Assembly: GCF_000497045.1 (NCBI RefSeq)
Contig: NW_015961955.1
Coordinates: forward strand, 186,001-250,000
Length of the DNA: 64,000 nt
DNA from: Kalmanozyma brasiliensis GHG001
Taxonomy: Eukaryota; Basidiomycota; Ustilaginomycetes; Ustilaginales
Reading direction: 5' to 3'
Shown: one piece after another, positions 1 to 11,348 of the stretch
Layout: every line of letters starts with the position of its first letter
Numbering within the stretch: position 1 is the first letter of the stretch
Notes under the pieces: generated by a model
Database searches by the model: none
What the model was told of the DNA's origin: nothing
The model's input: the letters and a program-made list of their open reading frames with translations, nothing else
Translations under genes and position numbers: made by a program

Positions 1-512
1 TCGCGCACCTTGCCCGTCTCCGGAGCGCGTTTCCTCTTCTTGCTCGACACTTCCTCGTCGTCTTCATCCTCTTCCTCGAGCTGGTCCTGGTTTTCCTCCT
101 CCTCGTCGGCCGCATCCTGCAACGACTGCTCGTAGTTGCGAACGACCGTGTTCTGCTCCTCGTTCCACGAGTGAGGATCACGTGCCAGCTCGTACGCCTG
201 TCGAAGGTCGCCTTTCTTGCGATTTGGCCCGGCGAGGAAGGCGTCGATCTTATCCTTGCCTAGCAGCTCCAGATCCTTGGAGAAGGCCCAGTGGTAGTCG
301 GCGGCGGGGAAGAAGCGGATGGTGTAGAGGTCGCGGTGCTTAATCTGGGGTCGCTCCTTGAGCACAGCTTGAGGAACGTTGGCGTCGTCCATGACGATAC
401 CCGGCCATGCTGGGAATCCGCGCACTTTGGCAAGCACGACATCGTTGGTCTGGAACTTGTGCGAGGTGCGGTTGAGCTGCGCCTCCTTTGACTTCTTCTC
501 TGTGCTCGACAT
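1..512 (-). CDS. PWWP-domain chromatin protein, 3' part cut off by the window edge
   Basis: The ATG at 512 opens a frame that stays open to the left edge, so about 170 N-terminal codons are visible and the rest is missing. Residues about 22-38 read VVLAKVRGFPAWPGIVM, a textbook PWWP core. The aromatic cage strand that follows (around YTIRFF and WAF) is also present. After the domain come a long acidic stretch of Asp/Glu and a KKRKR basic patch, which look like a linker and nuclear localisation signal. PWWP domains bind methylated histone H3 tails and DNA, so a nuclear chromatin role is inferred. The rest of the protein would decide between an Ioc4-, Pdp- or LEDGF-like identity. It is divergent from TOA1. 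Confidence 0.85.
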   Translation of the reverse strand, partial: MSSTEKKSKEAQLNRTSHKFQTNDVVLAKVRGFPAWPGIVMDDANVPQAVLKERPQIKHRDLYTIRFFPAADYHWAFSKDLELLGKDKIDAFLAGPNRKKGDLRQAYELARDPHSWNEEQNTVVRNYEQSLQDAADEEEENQDQLEEEDEDDEEVSSKKRKRAPETGKVR

Positions 513-1615
513 GGCTGTGTGTGTTTGTTTGAAATCAGCGGTGCGGTCTAGATGGGTTCGAGTGATGGACGAGGATTCTGGTTCAGATGGGCAGCGTCAC
601 CGTATCAGCTTGAGAGAGTAGTTCGTTCTTTTGGACGTAGTGACGGTGGGTTCCTCGAGAAGGGATGACTTGAAGCACAGGCTTGCGGAGGACAATGCCG
701 AGTGAATCGTTGCTGGTTGCAAGCGGTAGGTGCGATGAGGAGATGGTGGTCGAATGGAAATGGTGAACTGCAGGCGGGGCAAGGGTCACAAGCCGATTTC
801 CAGCTTGCCCATTTCAAGTTTCTCCAGCCGCAAAGAGACAAACGAGGAACTTCCTGAGAAGAGCGAGCGAGGGCCGTGCTCAGAGCCAAGCTGTCTGCCC
901 CCGATTCGGAGCATCAAAGAGCAATTTAATTTCGAGGCAGCAGCGACGTTTCCAACTGCCTGCAGGCACCAGAGCGGAGCAATTTCCGACAATTCCCTCT
1001 CGAAAGGGCGCGTCGCGATGAGCTTTGTGCGCTTCGAGGTCACTCTGCAGCCTCTGATCGTTAAGGTATCGTGCGAGAGAACCCCATTGCTGAGTCGACG
1101 TCAAGGCTGCACGGGCGGCTCATCGCAAAGATCCTATATATACGCACCTTACTTTCTCACACTCATCGTCTCTTCTCCCAGACCAACCCGGCCTCACCTC
1201 ATTCCGGGCTCGTCCAGGTCTCAATTCAATCACACGACTGAGACTCTGCGCTCCGGATCCGCCAATCTTGCAGTGGTCATCTAGAACCGGTCCCAAGTTG
1301 TGACGGTGGATTGCAAAGCCGAACCATCGGGAAAGCATCGTGTGGATCAGATTTCGACCAACATCGCGCACCACCTCTGCGCCTTTGTCGACATAGCAGT
1401 GCATCGTTTCGGGTATCTGTAGAGGCAGAATTCGACGTGTGAACCGTTCCGCTCGGTCGGTCACTGCTCGGCAATCTTTTACGAAAGACGGGACACTTTG
1501 TCGACGGGCACGAACAGTGACGAACCGCTTCCGCATCAGCACCAATTTCGACAAGCGCTTGCATTGCAGTAGACTTTGTCAGTCTCTGAAGCCGTCATCG
1601 GCAGCGTGAGCCAGA
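513..1615. other. Divergent intergenic region between the PWWP gene and TOA1
   Basis: About 1.1 kb with no convincing coding frame. It should hold the promoters of both flanking genes. The only sharp element I see is a TATA-like run at 1135-1142. Open frames here are short, overlap on both strands and lack recognisable domains. Confidence 0.6.
1135..1142. promoter_or_regulatory. TATA-like element
   Basis: An uninterrupted alternating TATATATA run in an otherwise GC-rich divergent promoter. It lies about 475 bp before the TOA1 ATG and about 620 bp before the PWWP ATG, so which gene it serves is unclear. Confidence 0.3.
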
Positions 1616-2321
1616 ATGAGCAACAAAGTAGTCGTAAGTGTCCTCTGCTCACTCGTTTGCGGACATCACTCTGCTCGCAGCCGCTGACCCACTTCCATCG
1701 CACCTTCCACGCACACAGTCCCAGGTGTACAGGACCATCATCGACGATGTGATCAACAATGTGCGGCAAGACTTTGAAGAGATGGGCATCGAGAAGGAGG
1801 TTCTCGAGGAGCTGCAGCGGTCGTGGGAGGCCAAGATCGTGGCCACACAAGTCGCCGAGTTCGAGGGGGCGCCTGCGCTTCCACCGGCAAAGTCTCGCTC
1901 GTCCAAGAAGCCCGATCCGAAGTCCGATGTCAAGTCGGAAGACAGCAAGCCTGCGAATGGGGATGCGCACCGGTCCAAGGCGGCCCGGGCTGACGGCGCC
2001 TCCGACGTGGCCGGCGCCTCGAGCACCCAAGGCAGCTCCACCGACGCCACCAAGAAGGAGGAGGAGGACGACGACACGGCGGCGGGCCAAAAACGAAAAC
2101 GCATCAGCGACGACGACGAGATCGGCTCGGACCTCGACGATTCGGACGACGAAGACCTCGACGGCGGCGCCGACGGCGACAACGACGACATGGTGCTCTG
2201 CCTCTACGACAAGGTGCAGCGCGTCAAGAACAAGTGGAAGTGCGTGCTCAAGGACGGTGTTGCGTCGATCGATGGCAGGGACTACCTCTTTGCCAAGTGC
2301 AACGGCGAGTTCGAGTGGTAA
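1616..2321 (+). CDS. TOA1: TFIIA large (alpha/beta) subunit
   Basis: General transcription factor that stabilises TBP on the TATA box. Two exons: 1616-1633 encodes MSNKVV; a phase-0 intron 1634-1718 runs GTAAGT..CACACAG; exon 2 is 1719-2321. The product is 206 aa. The N-terminal helical region (SQVYRTIIDDVINNVRQDFE) and the C-terminal beta-barrel region (LCLYDKVQRVKNKWKCVLKD, ending in FAKCNGEFEW) are the two conserved ends of the TFIIA alpha/beta family. The middle is the usual variable, low-complexity acidic linker, here rich in Asp/Glu with a basic QKRKR patch. The first exon is only 18 nt, so the true start would be missed without the intron. The ATG at 1638 lies inside the intron and is not the start. 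Confidence 0.93.
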
Positions 2322-2679
2322 GACGCACAGCGCTTTCCTGCGCCCAACTCAGAGCTTTCGTAGCTTTAAAAAATCCTTGCCGCCAGCAAGCTTTCCAGCA
2401 TCTAGTTCCCCGTGTTCGTTCCGCTTAAGACTTTCGTCCGCATCTGTACATTAGCCTTTCATTCGTTGGCCACCACAGGCCAACACAAAACTTGCAACTC
2501 TTTCCCGCCCGGCACACACACACAGCGACAAATGGAGCAGTCTAGAACGTGATACGATATATTATAGAGTCAGAGTACACAGAGTACGAGATGGTGGTTT
2601 CAAAAGGTGAATGAGAGTAAAAAAGGATGCGTCCGTTGATGCACGGAGCGGTGCTGCCTTCTATAGTGGTCGGAAGTGG
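2322..2679. terminator. Shared 3' region of TOA1 and the HSF-type gene
   Basis: 358 bp between two convergent stop codons. It is AT-richer than the flanking genes and has a short (CA)n run near 2514-2524 and an AT-rich stretch near 2555-2565. Both transcripts must end here or overlap. No gene is seen. Confidence 0.5.
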
Positions 2680-4566
2680 TCAGATGCTCGGCCTCTTGGG
2701 CTCGGCGCCGATCTGCTGGATCGGTTTTGGTCCAGCGCGATGCGAGTAGAAGGCCAACTGTCCGCGAATCGCTTCGACCATCTTGGTGGTGGAATCGACG
2801 CCTGGCGGGCCGGGAGCCGTCAGAGCCCTCTCCAACCGATCCAGCATCTGGACCATCTCCTCCCTGACCATCTGCCCTGCCGTGGCCCTGGATTCGTTCA
2901 TCTGGACGGCCATGATGCGGATTTGGCTCTCGAGAAAGCTGGCGTGACGAATGATCGCGTCGGTTCGTTCGCTCAGGTCTTCGAAGCGGGCGATCGCTTC
3001 TGCTCTATCCATGTCCGGTCTGCTGCGTGGATCGACGAAGGGGGCGGGAGGGGGATCTCTTGCGTAGGCGAACTCCTCGGGCGGTCCTCGCTGGGGTGGG
3101 TAGGGCTCGTATCGCTCCCCACCCCCACGTGCGTACTGGTCGTCGTAGAACTCCCGTCTGCCACCGGCGATGCTGCTGAGGCTCACCTCCGGACTCGGCG
3201 TGCTGGATCCCGCACTTCGATCCGCCCTCATCTCCCCTCCTGGTCCCGGAGAGCCCCGCTTCTGCCTCGAACTCTTCCGCTTGATATCATTCAACGCCGC
3301 AATCTCCCCCCGCCTGAAACTCGGATGACGAAACTCCCACACCTGCACCTCGTCCGTCGGGTTTCCCTGATAGGAATGGTTCACCTTGTGAAATCCATAC
3401 ATGTTGAGCTGGCGCACGAAGGACTGCCAGTTAGAGTGCTTGAACCAGTTGGGTAGGACGAGACGGGAGAACTCGGCCGGGTTGGCGACCGAGAAGACCG
3501 AACCCGAGGTGCCCCAGCTGATGAGGTCGCCAATGGAGGGGTCTTCGAGCATCGAGTAGAGTTTCGAGACGAACGAGGGTTGCTGTTTGCCACCCGGACC
3601 GCCACCTGCGCCGGGGAGACCGGCGAGCGCGGGGTGTATCATGGGCGGGTTGCCATACGAGGTGGACGGGGTTGGGGAGGGTTGCGAGGCGTGGTGGTGC
3701 ATGAGAGGGGTGCGAGCGGGTGGTGGCGGGTACGAGGCGTACGACGGACCGTGGAAGGGTACGGGTCGACGAGGGGAAGAGCTGTAGGGGCCGGGGAGGT
3801 CGTCGCGTGGACGCAGACCGAGTCCCTCAGGCTCGAGCGAGGCGAAGCCAGGCAGTCGGGGTGGTGGTGGTGACGAGGGGCGGTTGCGGTAGGGTGGCAT
3901 GTTGGGGTCGGCTCCACCAGGAGGTGGCATCCGCATCGACGGCGAGGGATACTCCATCTTAGCGGGACCACGGTGCTCCCGTTCCGCTTCGCCGTATCGA
4001 TCGCCCACCATACCACCAGCATGACGGCCCTCTTCGCGAATTCCCAACCCAGAGTCATAGCGACCTGGCGGTGGAGGACGCTCATACTCGTAGCGACGCT
4101 CCTGCGGGCCACCTCCGGCCTCGGGACGATGTTGCTGCGGCGGCGCACCTCGCTGCTGTGGCTGCTGTTGGGGCGGATACCTCGAATCCACGGCGGCGCT
4201 GGCGCTCCTCCCGGCCCACTGCGCATGCGCTGCTGCACTCGATGACCGACTGACCGGATCCGGTCCCGAACCCTTCCGTTCCACTTTCGGTTCATCCGAC
4301 TCGCCGTGAGGTCGGGTGGTCTCTTCGGTCTCCTCCAATTCGTCGTGTTCTTCTTCGTCGGCCATGTCGCGGGATGACAGACCAGGATCGTAGCGCGGGC
4401 GTTTGCGATCGGGACTGCCCGGTGGTGGTGGCGCCGCTGCCGACGATGATGATTCTTGTTTGCGTTGCAGGTCTCTCGGGACCGCCGAGTGAGGATGCTG
4501 TGCGCGAGGCGAGCCAGCTGGCACGGAAGCGCCGAACCCGCTAGCACGTCCTTCGGTGCTCATCAT
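2680..4566 (-). CDS. HSF-type DNA-binding transcription factor (Sfl1/Mga1-like by recognition helix)
   Basis: 628 aa, single exon. Residues about 330-432 form an HSF-type winged-helix domain; it starts near SFVSKLYSMLEDPS and has the recognition helix SFVRQLNMYGFHKV. YGF at this position resembles the yeast Sfl1/Mga1 group; Hsf1 usually has YGW and Skn7 has YDF. No receiver domain follows, so it is not Skn7. Residues about 520-582 are predicted to form a coiled coil like the HSF oligomerisation region. The N-terminal third is rich in Pro, Gln and Arg and has an acidic run. Family knowledge makes it a nuclear regulator, in yeasts often of morphology or stress. The specific role is inference. 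The gene is preceded by an unusually long leader and upstream region. Confidence 0.85.
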   Translation of the reverse strand: MMSTEGRASGFGASVPAGSPRAQHPHSAVPRDLQRKQESSSSAAAPPPPGSPDRKRPRYDPGLSSRDMADEEEHDELEETEETTRPHGESDEPKVERKGSGPDPVSRSSSAAAHAQWAGRSASAAVDSRYPPQQQPQQRGAPPQQHRPEAGGGPQERRYEYERPPPPGRYDSGLGIREEGRHAGGMVGDRYGEAEREHRGPAKMEYPSPSMRMPPPGGADPNMPPYRNRPSSPPPPRLPGFASLEPEGLGLRPRDDLPGPYSSSPRRPVPFHGPSYASYPPPPARTPLMHHHASQPSPTPSTSYGNPPMIHPALAGLPGAGGGPGGKQQPSFVSKLYSMLEDPSIGDLISWGTSGSVFSVANPAEFSRLVLPNWFKHSNWQSFVRQLNMYGFHKVNHSYQGNPTDEVQVWEFRHPSFRRGEIAALNDIKRKSSRQKRGSPGPGGEMRADRSAGSSTPSPEVSLSSIAGGRREFYDDQYARGGGERYEPYPPQRGPPEEFAYARDPPPAPFVDPRSRPDMDRAEAIARFEDLSERTDAIIRHASFLESQIRIMAVQMNESRATAGQMVREEMVQMLDRLERALTAPGPPGVDSTTKMVEAIRGQLAFYSHRAGPKPIQQIGAEPKRPSI

Positions 4567-4996
4567 AGCAACGCGGAGGCGGAGCTGCCGAAGGTGTGTG
4601 ACTAAGGCGCAGTATCAAGGCGGTGCCGGCTGAGTGGCACTGAACCAGAGACAGTTGCAACGACGACGATGAAAGCTTCCTTTCTACGACGCTGGATGAT
4701 GTTCCGTTGAAAACAAGTCCGAAGCGATCCGTCCAAGGTTCTCTCTTGAGCAGGTGTTGTCTTGCACACAAGAGACGTATCCGCTTTTGTAGGGATTGCA
4801 GCTGGTGGTGTGGGGACAAAAGGCGCAGAAGTTTGCTTCGGTTTGCTCGAGCCTGACTCCTGCTTGCTGACTGGCTGACCGTGCAGATGAAGGCGGGCGA
4901 ATGCGCGCCTTGCCGAGGGTCTGCTCGAACAGGGTGACAGAACGCCTGCTGAGGCTTCGACCGGTGGGCGTTGGGAGGCAGATGCCGTGCGCACAA
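4541..4996 (-). promoter_or_regulatory. Upstream ORF overlapping the start codon of the HSF-type gene
   Basis: A 151-codon frame starts upstream and terminates 26 bases inside the HSF-type coding sequence, in a different frame. If the leader begins farther upstream, ribosomes using this ATG would pass the main start. A second, longer leader frame (4602-5552) ends just before the main ATG. Neither has a recognisable domain. A regulatory role is inference, and an intron in the leader could remove them. Confidence 0.3.
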
Positions 4997-7900
4997 ATGA
5001 AACGAGGCAGTGGCTGAAATGAGCCCAGCTGAGATGATCCGCGGAACGCTGCTGGAAATGCAGGCGGGAGGTCAGAAGCGCAGCACTCTGAATGGGAGAT
5101 GAAAAGCCGTTGTATGGCTGGCGTCTACACGGCGTCGGCTGTGGTCGGGCTGCTTGATGAAGCTCGCGGTGGATGCGTGTGCGCTGGGTATTGACAGAGG
5201 AAAGAGCAGCTGGCTTCCGAATGTGGACGAGGCGGAGGCGGAGGCTTCGGCTTCGGGTTGTGCTCGTGCAAGTGCGGCGCAGGTGGGTCGACGTGGAAGA
5301 AGGGTTTGTCGTTGCGAACACCGATTTGCAGAGGATCGACCGCGATGATGAAGCGGGTGGGAGTCTCGAAGGTAGGAGCGGGCAAAGCAGAGCGCTCGAA
5401 TGCGTGAGGCGGAAGAGAATAGGAGGCGGCGCCGATAATGATGTTGGTGATGTGGTGGTGGTGATGATGATGAAGGAAAGAGAGGAGAGATTCGATTGGC
5501 ATTCAACCGGGGGCCACAACGGTGGAAGGGGGGTTGCCGAGTCTAAATGCAAGCCAAGCCGATCGACGGGAAGCAGCTGCTCGCGTTGAAGATCAGCGAC
5601 AGCGGCAGTGCGGGATTACGGGAGAGAGTATGGAAGAGACGGTAAGATAAAAGCGAGGAGGGGCCCGTTGAGTAGAAAGCAATGCAACGCCAACGCAAAG
5701 CAACCGAACCGCCAACGGGATGAAATGGTTGAATGAATGAAAGAGGGTTCCTCGTCGGGACGGAGTCAGACGGCGCAACTGGATTGTGCTGAGTTAGGTT
5801 GTCAGTTTGAAACTCAGTGCGTTTCAGAGTGGCGCTTGATCCGGGAGGAGAGGAGAGAGGGAGAGCAAGAGGGGGAGGATGAGGAGGAACAAGCAGCGAA
5901 GGGCCGAATGGAAAGGCCAAAAAGCCACGAGGTCGACAAGGGCATTTCGGCAAACAGCATCGGACTCGAGGTGCAGCTCAGCCACGGCAAAGACGAGGCG
6001 AGGCAAGGCGACGCGAAGGAAGACCAGGAAAGAGGGCTTGGAGAGAACCAGATGGGGTGTTTGCTATAGCCGAAGATGGAATGTCTCTCTTTTGCCCACC
6101 TCCGCTCTGATCCCGTGTCATCTCATCAATGCAACCCTGTCCCGGGCTGGAATGCGGACCCGACTCACCCAAGACAAATCAGTTGCAGGAGGAGGGTACG
6201 AACTTGCATCCAAAGGGATGGCACCGTCACGAGGCAGTAGGCGAGCGGAGGAAGAACGAGAGACTGTGGTGTGCGTCAGTGGCACATGCCATGTTGGAGA
6301 GCGGCAACATTGGGTAGAGCTGGTGCAGCTGCATCTCATCTCGAATCATCGTGGACCGGAAAAAATGGAGGAGCCGCGGAAGCTGAAATGCAAGAGGAAA
6401 AAGGAGGCGGGCAAGAAGCGAGGCGTTAGACGAGCCAGCCATCTGCATCCAGCTGCAGGCTATCCCGGCAAAGAGGATCAAGATGCGATGCAGGAGCCAA
6501 AGCATGCGAGACACTCCGACTCACAAGGGCATGACAAGGCAAAAGAAGCCAGAAACAGAAATTTCCATAAACCAAAAGCACCTGTCCGGGCCAATTCATT
6601 TTAGGATAAAAAAATTCAATTTGGTACCTTGGCAAGACAGCGCGAGTCAGAGACCCGACCGGATGTCATGGGCCGCGCACAGGCAGATGTAAGTCGTCGT
6701 CCGAATATCGCCCAGCCAGAGCTCAAATACGTGAAGCAAAGGACGCGAACCAACAATCAAGCCGGGGAGCGAGAGATTGAAACGAAAGAGGCGACGTAGA
6801 AGTAGCGATGGAAAGCCCAAGCCCAAAAGCGTACAGCGCCAAGGCACCGACAGCCAGACGACAGCTCAGCTGAGAATCATGCAACGCGGCCCACGAGTTG
6901 AGTTGAGTCAGGAGGAGAAACAGAGCCAAACAATCAGAGCCAATCGAGAATCTTCGGCGTGGACGGGTAGAGCGGAGTATGACAAGGCAACACCAGCCGA
7001 GCTTAAGCGAGGCTTGTTGGCTGACGTTTTCAACAGCCTTGTCCGGCGAGAAAGATTTTTACGAAAAAAAAGCATCAAACAAGGACGCAGACGAAAAAGA
7101 CGATGATGAGGTCTAGACATTTGTCCATATGTCCGACATTTGATTCCTTCGAAGCACCGCAGGAACTGCATTCAGGATCTCATGCATCTCGTCAGGATAC
7201 AGTTGTACCGTACGCCAAGACCGCGGCCGGTTCGGAACTGCAACTCAAATGCTGGCGGAGGCCAAAGTCCAGGAGTCGAGCTGATCTCTCCAAATCAAAG
7301 CAGCACTGCGATGGCAACCGCCGAGACAACGAGGTCAGGTACAGCCAGTCATGTGGGTTCTGGATCGATCCTACAGGCGGGCCAACCAGAAGGCTGCGAC
7401 TCGAAATGTTTCCTGTGCGCCAAGGATGCCCCCATCTTGTGGGCCTTGGCTTGCTCACTCTGCTTTATTCCAGGGCATGATTCGAAGGTGGGCATCTGGA
7501 AGGCGAATGCATGATTCAAAGTGATTCCACGGCACCCACGGGATCGTCCGCTTGGCGTAGACTCTGCTGATCTGCTTTGGAGCACCCCACCTCGGCAATG
7601 AATCGCTACATAGATTAACGACGCGGGATGGAACAAGATTACGCATCTCCGTATTCGTAATGAGTTGCTCGCTTAGAAACGACCTTGTTGAAAGCGAATG
7701 GTACCGGTATCACAGACGTTGGCTCGGTCGATGAACTCGCCGAACGACGTATTGATTCTCGTACGCGGAGTTCATAGGCAGGGAGAACAATGTACGTACT
7801 ACAACTGACTCACTTCAAACAGCGCTACCACCGGTCTCAATGTCGAGCTTTTCTGTCTCGTCTGGAGCTTCCAAACTCGATGAGAAAGAATAAAAGCATT

Positions 7901-10900
7901 CGTTCTCTATTCATCGAGATTAATGCAGGTTCATTGCCGATGACCTGCTCGCTGTTGTACCATGCCTTGACCAATTCGATTGCAGGGCGCCTACAGGCAG
8001 CTAGCGTCGATGATCGATCATGCGCCATTTTAGAGCGGGATGAAGGGTGACACATGCCTGGATTTAGCTGCAAGCCACAAACGAGGCGGACGCGGGTCCC
8101 GTCAGCATGCCGATCCAAGCGTGCGCGCAGATCCAGCGACGATGCTTCGATCGGCTCGTCGTGCCTTCCATGTGCGTCAATGGCGACTTATCTTTTGATC
8201 TCATCACGGCGTGATGACCATCCCAACTGCTGTCGTCAGCATCGCGGCTTCTGTTCATGCAGCTCGATGTCAAAATCAATCGCATGATCATCAAAGCGCT
8301 ATCGCTTCTATCGGGGGTTTCCTGTCCCACTGACTTAGCCTACGTGTGTATGTGAGGGAAAGACACCTTCTCGATCCAATGGCCTCCCACCAAGCCAGCT
8401 TTGATTCCAGTGACATCGGCCTTGCCTGCTCCCCCAAGACCGATTCTCAATTGTTTTAATATTTTATTCGTTTTCTCGCCAAGGCCGTGACACCTGGCGC
8501 GAAATTCCGAGCGAGTGGAACCCGAGATCCGAAGGGAAGGCATTTGCATTGTGCTGTGGAACCTCGACTAACCAGGGCCGGATTCAAAGACCGACGCCAG
8601 CTCGTGTGTTTGTTGCTCCGACCGTCACAGCGCAGCACGCGAATCAATTCATTTTTATGTTTTATTTTTCTCCCCGGCTTGGAGTGCCATGTCTCACTCA
8701 CCGACTCGATCAGAAGGGAACAAAAGAACAAGGCTTCTTTTCTTTAGACGCCCGGGCAAAGCACACCCATCCCGCGGAAGCATCGCTTCTTTCTCAAGAA
8801 TCGTGCGTCGTGCCTGACTGAGCCACATGTATGCATGAAACCACATCCAAGCCGTGACACAAACGGTCGACCATTTGCTCGAGTGGTTTCGATCCGCTCC
8901 TTTTCGCTCTCTCCTGGCCCGTTTCGACTTCCGCCGCCGCTCAAGACGGCTCAATGATTCTGTTTGCTGACCGGTATATTGAATTGGCTCTTCGCACGAG
9001 GGCCCTCGATCTGGGTTTGTTTGATGAAGCTGTGCTTGTTGATCTCGGTCAGCCACATTCAATCAAAGTCATGATGCAGCGAAGTGGCATTGTCTGACGA
9101 GACCATGTGACTCACCTCGGAGCTCGTGTCCCGCCCTCTGTTGCCTTTATCCCTGTGACTGGTTCTGGTGCGACTCCGCCTGCATTCTGCATTCAATGTG
9201 GCACAGGGACCTGGCGTTCCTGAAAGAATGCGCGTCTGCGTCTGACTGGCGCTTCCAGAACTCAGAGGCACCATTTGGCGTGCGCTTGGCTTCAGCCCCG
9301 GAGTCCGGGTAGAGGCCTTGATGACCCCGTCGCTGGTACAATTCAACCATGCTACTCTCACATCCTTTCTCGTCCGCCTTGGCATCAGCAGACATGGCTG
9401 AGCAACGGCCAAGAGCGAATGCTCAACCCGAAAGCACGGATTGCGGCCAGAAAAGATACACGACAAGGCGACCACGACTCCAGTTGCGGTGCCGAGCGAC
9501 TCGCTAAGCCGAGTTGGCCGAGCCGATTCGAGATCAGTCCATCGAGCGCTTCTGGAAGCTCCGACTGTGTATTTTGTTCGGTGGGGAAATAGCCCGCACT
9601 TTGATTTCCATCTCAGAGAGGTCAGAAGTGAGGTGTGGCTTGAGCTCCATCAGGATCAGGACGTACAGCATCATCTGAGACTGGCGAATGCTGCATGGTT
9701 CGAGCATGTCTTGCGCGGGTCAAAAGAAGCGAGGACGGTCAAGATAGTCACGATGGACGCCTCGGCCGGCATGATTACTGTATTCGTCGCGATTCGAGCG
9801 ATTTGGCAGGTTAGATCGGTCCCTTTCCCATACGCTCGCGTGATAGAGTTTGTCAGGAGCGCGATGAGCTGTCTGTGCCTGAAAGTTTAATGCGACTGCA
9901 AAAACGGAAAGGAAGAATTGGATTTTCCACGGCTTGCTTGCCGACTTCTGACACACCGCTCCGAGGCAGACGAGACGCAGCGAGTCGCCCACGCCCAAGC
10001 CCATCTTTGCTCTGAATTTCAAATGCTCGCCGTGACAAATCGCGCGGGAGCAGCATGCGGTTCTGCCGACCGTTCCACGGCTTCTTCCCCTTGGCCTCTC
10101 CGTCATCATCATCATCGTCCTCTGCCTCTACGCCTTTTCCGTCGGCTTTTCCGTTCCAGACGCAAGTGTCACAAAGTCCTAGCTGCACGCTCCGAATCGG
10201 TTGCTCCCGCTTCCATCGGATTTGAAATGCAAGTGGCGTATCAACCTAGATCAAGCTAAGTCACTGCTTGTGGTCCTGCGCCAAGTCCCGCTCCGGAAAA
10301 GGCTGCCGTAATGCAACCTCGGCGAGGTCAACGCGGAGTTGGCCCGATTGATCATCCGCGTCTGTCTCGTTCCCAAAGACCGAGTACAAATTCTGGGTTG
10401 CTCACATGCCTAATGCATCGTATCATGGCATGCAACCCCGACTCTGTCTCTGCGATCAACTACGCTGCCACTCTTTGAGCATTGCATGTTCAAGGCTGTC
10501 CACTTCGCCGCTCCCAAGACCAGCCTGCAGTTTCTCGAATTGAGATTGCAGTTAGGCAGCAATGCGAGTGATGCGACCCGTGTGACCCAGAGCTGGCAAA
10601 TCGAGAGCTTACCAGCGAAAGTGGGTATTCGCGAATCCAAAAAGAGGCGATCCAGCTCGGCTAGTTAACGCGCTTCTTTCCCATGCGGCTCGTTGGTTGC
10701 CTTCGCTTCTCAACCTTGCTTAAGCGCCAGTCCCCTCTTCCCGGACTCCGACTGCGTTCAACGAGCAAAACACGCGCAGCGTTAAGATCACCTCGGTTCC
10801 ACATGGTTTGCCTACAGTGTCTGGATCGAGTAGAGTGAACCACGAGGCGACTCCGGATCATGCCTTGCTTTCGTACCAAGCAAGTAAGACCTAACCCGAG

Positions 10901-11348
10901 GAGGTGAGATCATCGCGTAATATCGCGCACAGCCCCTCTACCACTTCTCCTTTCTACGTTTCGTGACATTGAATCACTTCTCCGTCCAACTCAGCCATTC
11001 GACGCTTCGAGTCAGTTCTATCAATTCGGGTGATGATGGTTGAGGCATGTGAGGCTGCTGCGATCTCATTCCTGTGTTACGTCGTTATTAGTTACATTTG
11101 CTATCCACGTGACCCCGATTTGCCGAGATCTGGCAGCCCAGCCGGGAATTTTTCCAACTTCTTCTTGAACCTAAGAATTTTTTGTGGACAGCTTGCTCCT
11201 CGCTGCCGTTGCTCCACATCGTCCTCTCATCACCATACCCACCGAGCTACGGCTGCTATCTTGTCCCCTCGCAGCGAGTCTCTTCGTCATCACCTACAAC
11301 ATCTTCAACATCCTCGCATACATCGGACGACTCGGCGATTGAGCAACA
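4567..11348. other. About 6.8 kb with no recognisable gene, upstream of the HSF-type gene and BRX1
   Basis: Frames on both strands are short or low in coding character. The longest, 5879-6604 on the plus strand, is Lys/Arg-rich with no domain. Base composition is visibly less GC-rich than the flanking genes. The part nearest the HSF-type gene is strongly strand-asymmetric: the minus strand is CT-rich around 5400-5550 and 5820-5900, like fungal core promoters. No tRNA, snRNA or transposon was recognised by eye. It probably combines a long leader, a large regulatory region and possibly noncoding transcripts. Confidence 0.5.
5826..5898 (-). promoter_or_regulatory. Polypyrimidine (CT-rich) tract, possible core promoter of the HSF-type gene
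   Basis: The plus strand is almost pure purine here, so the minus strand reads as a CT tract pointing toward the HSF-type gene. CT-rich blocks are common just upstream of transcription starts in filamentous fungi. If used, the mRNA leader would exceed 1.2 kb and contain the uORFs noted above. Confidence 0.25.

Noticed and set aside
5879..6604. 241-codon plus-strand frame in the large gap
   Set aside because: Lys/Arg-rich, no domain; overlaps the purine-rich strand of a CT tract, which suppresses stops.
10890..10897. CCTAACCC, resembling a telomerase RNA template for TTAGGG repeats
   Set aside because: Only eight bases, shorter than a usual one-and-a-half-repeat template, and no supporting structure or neighbouring gene known for smut telomerase RNA. 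Likely chance.
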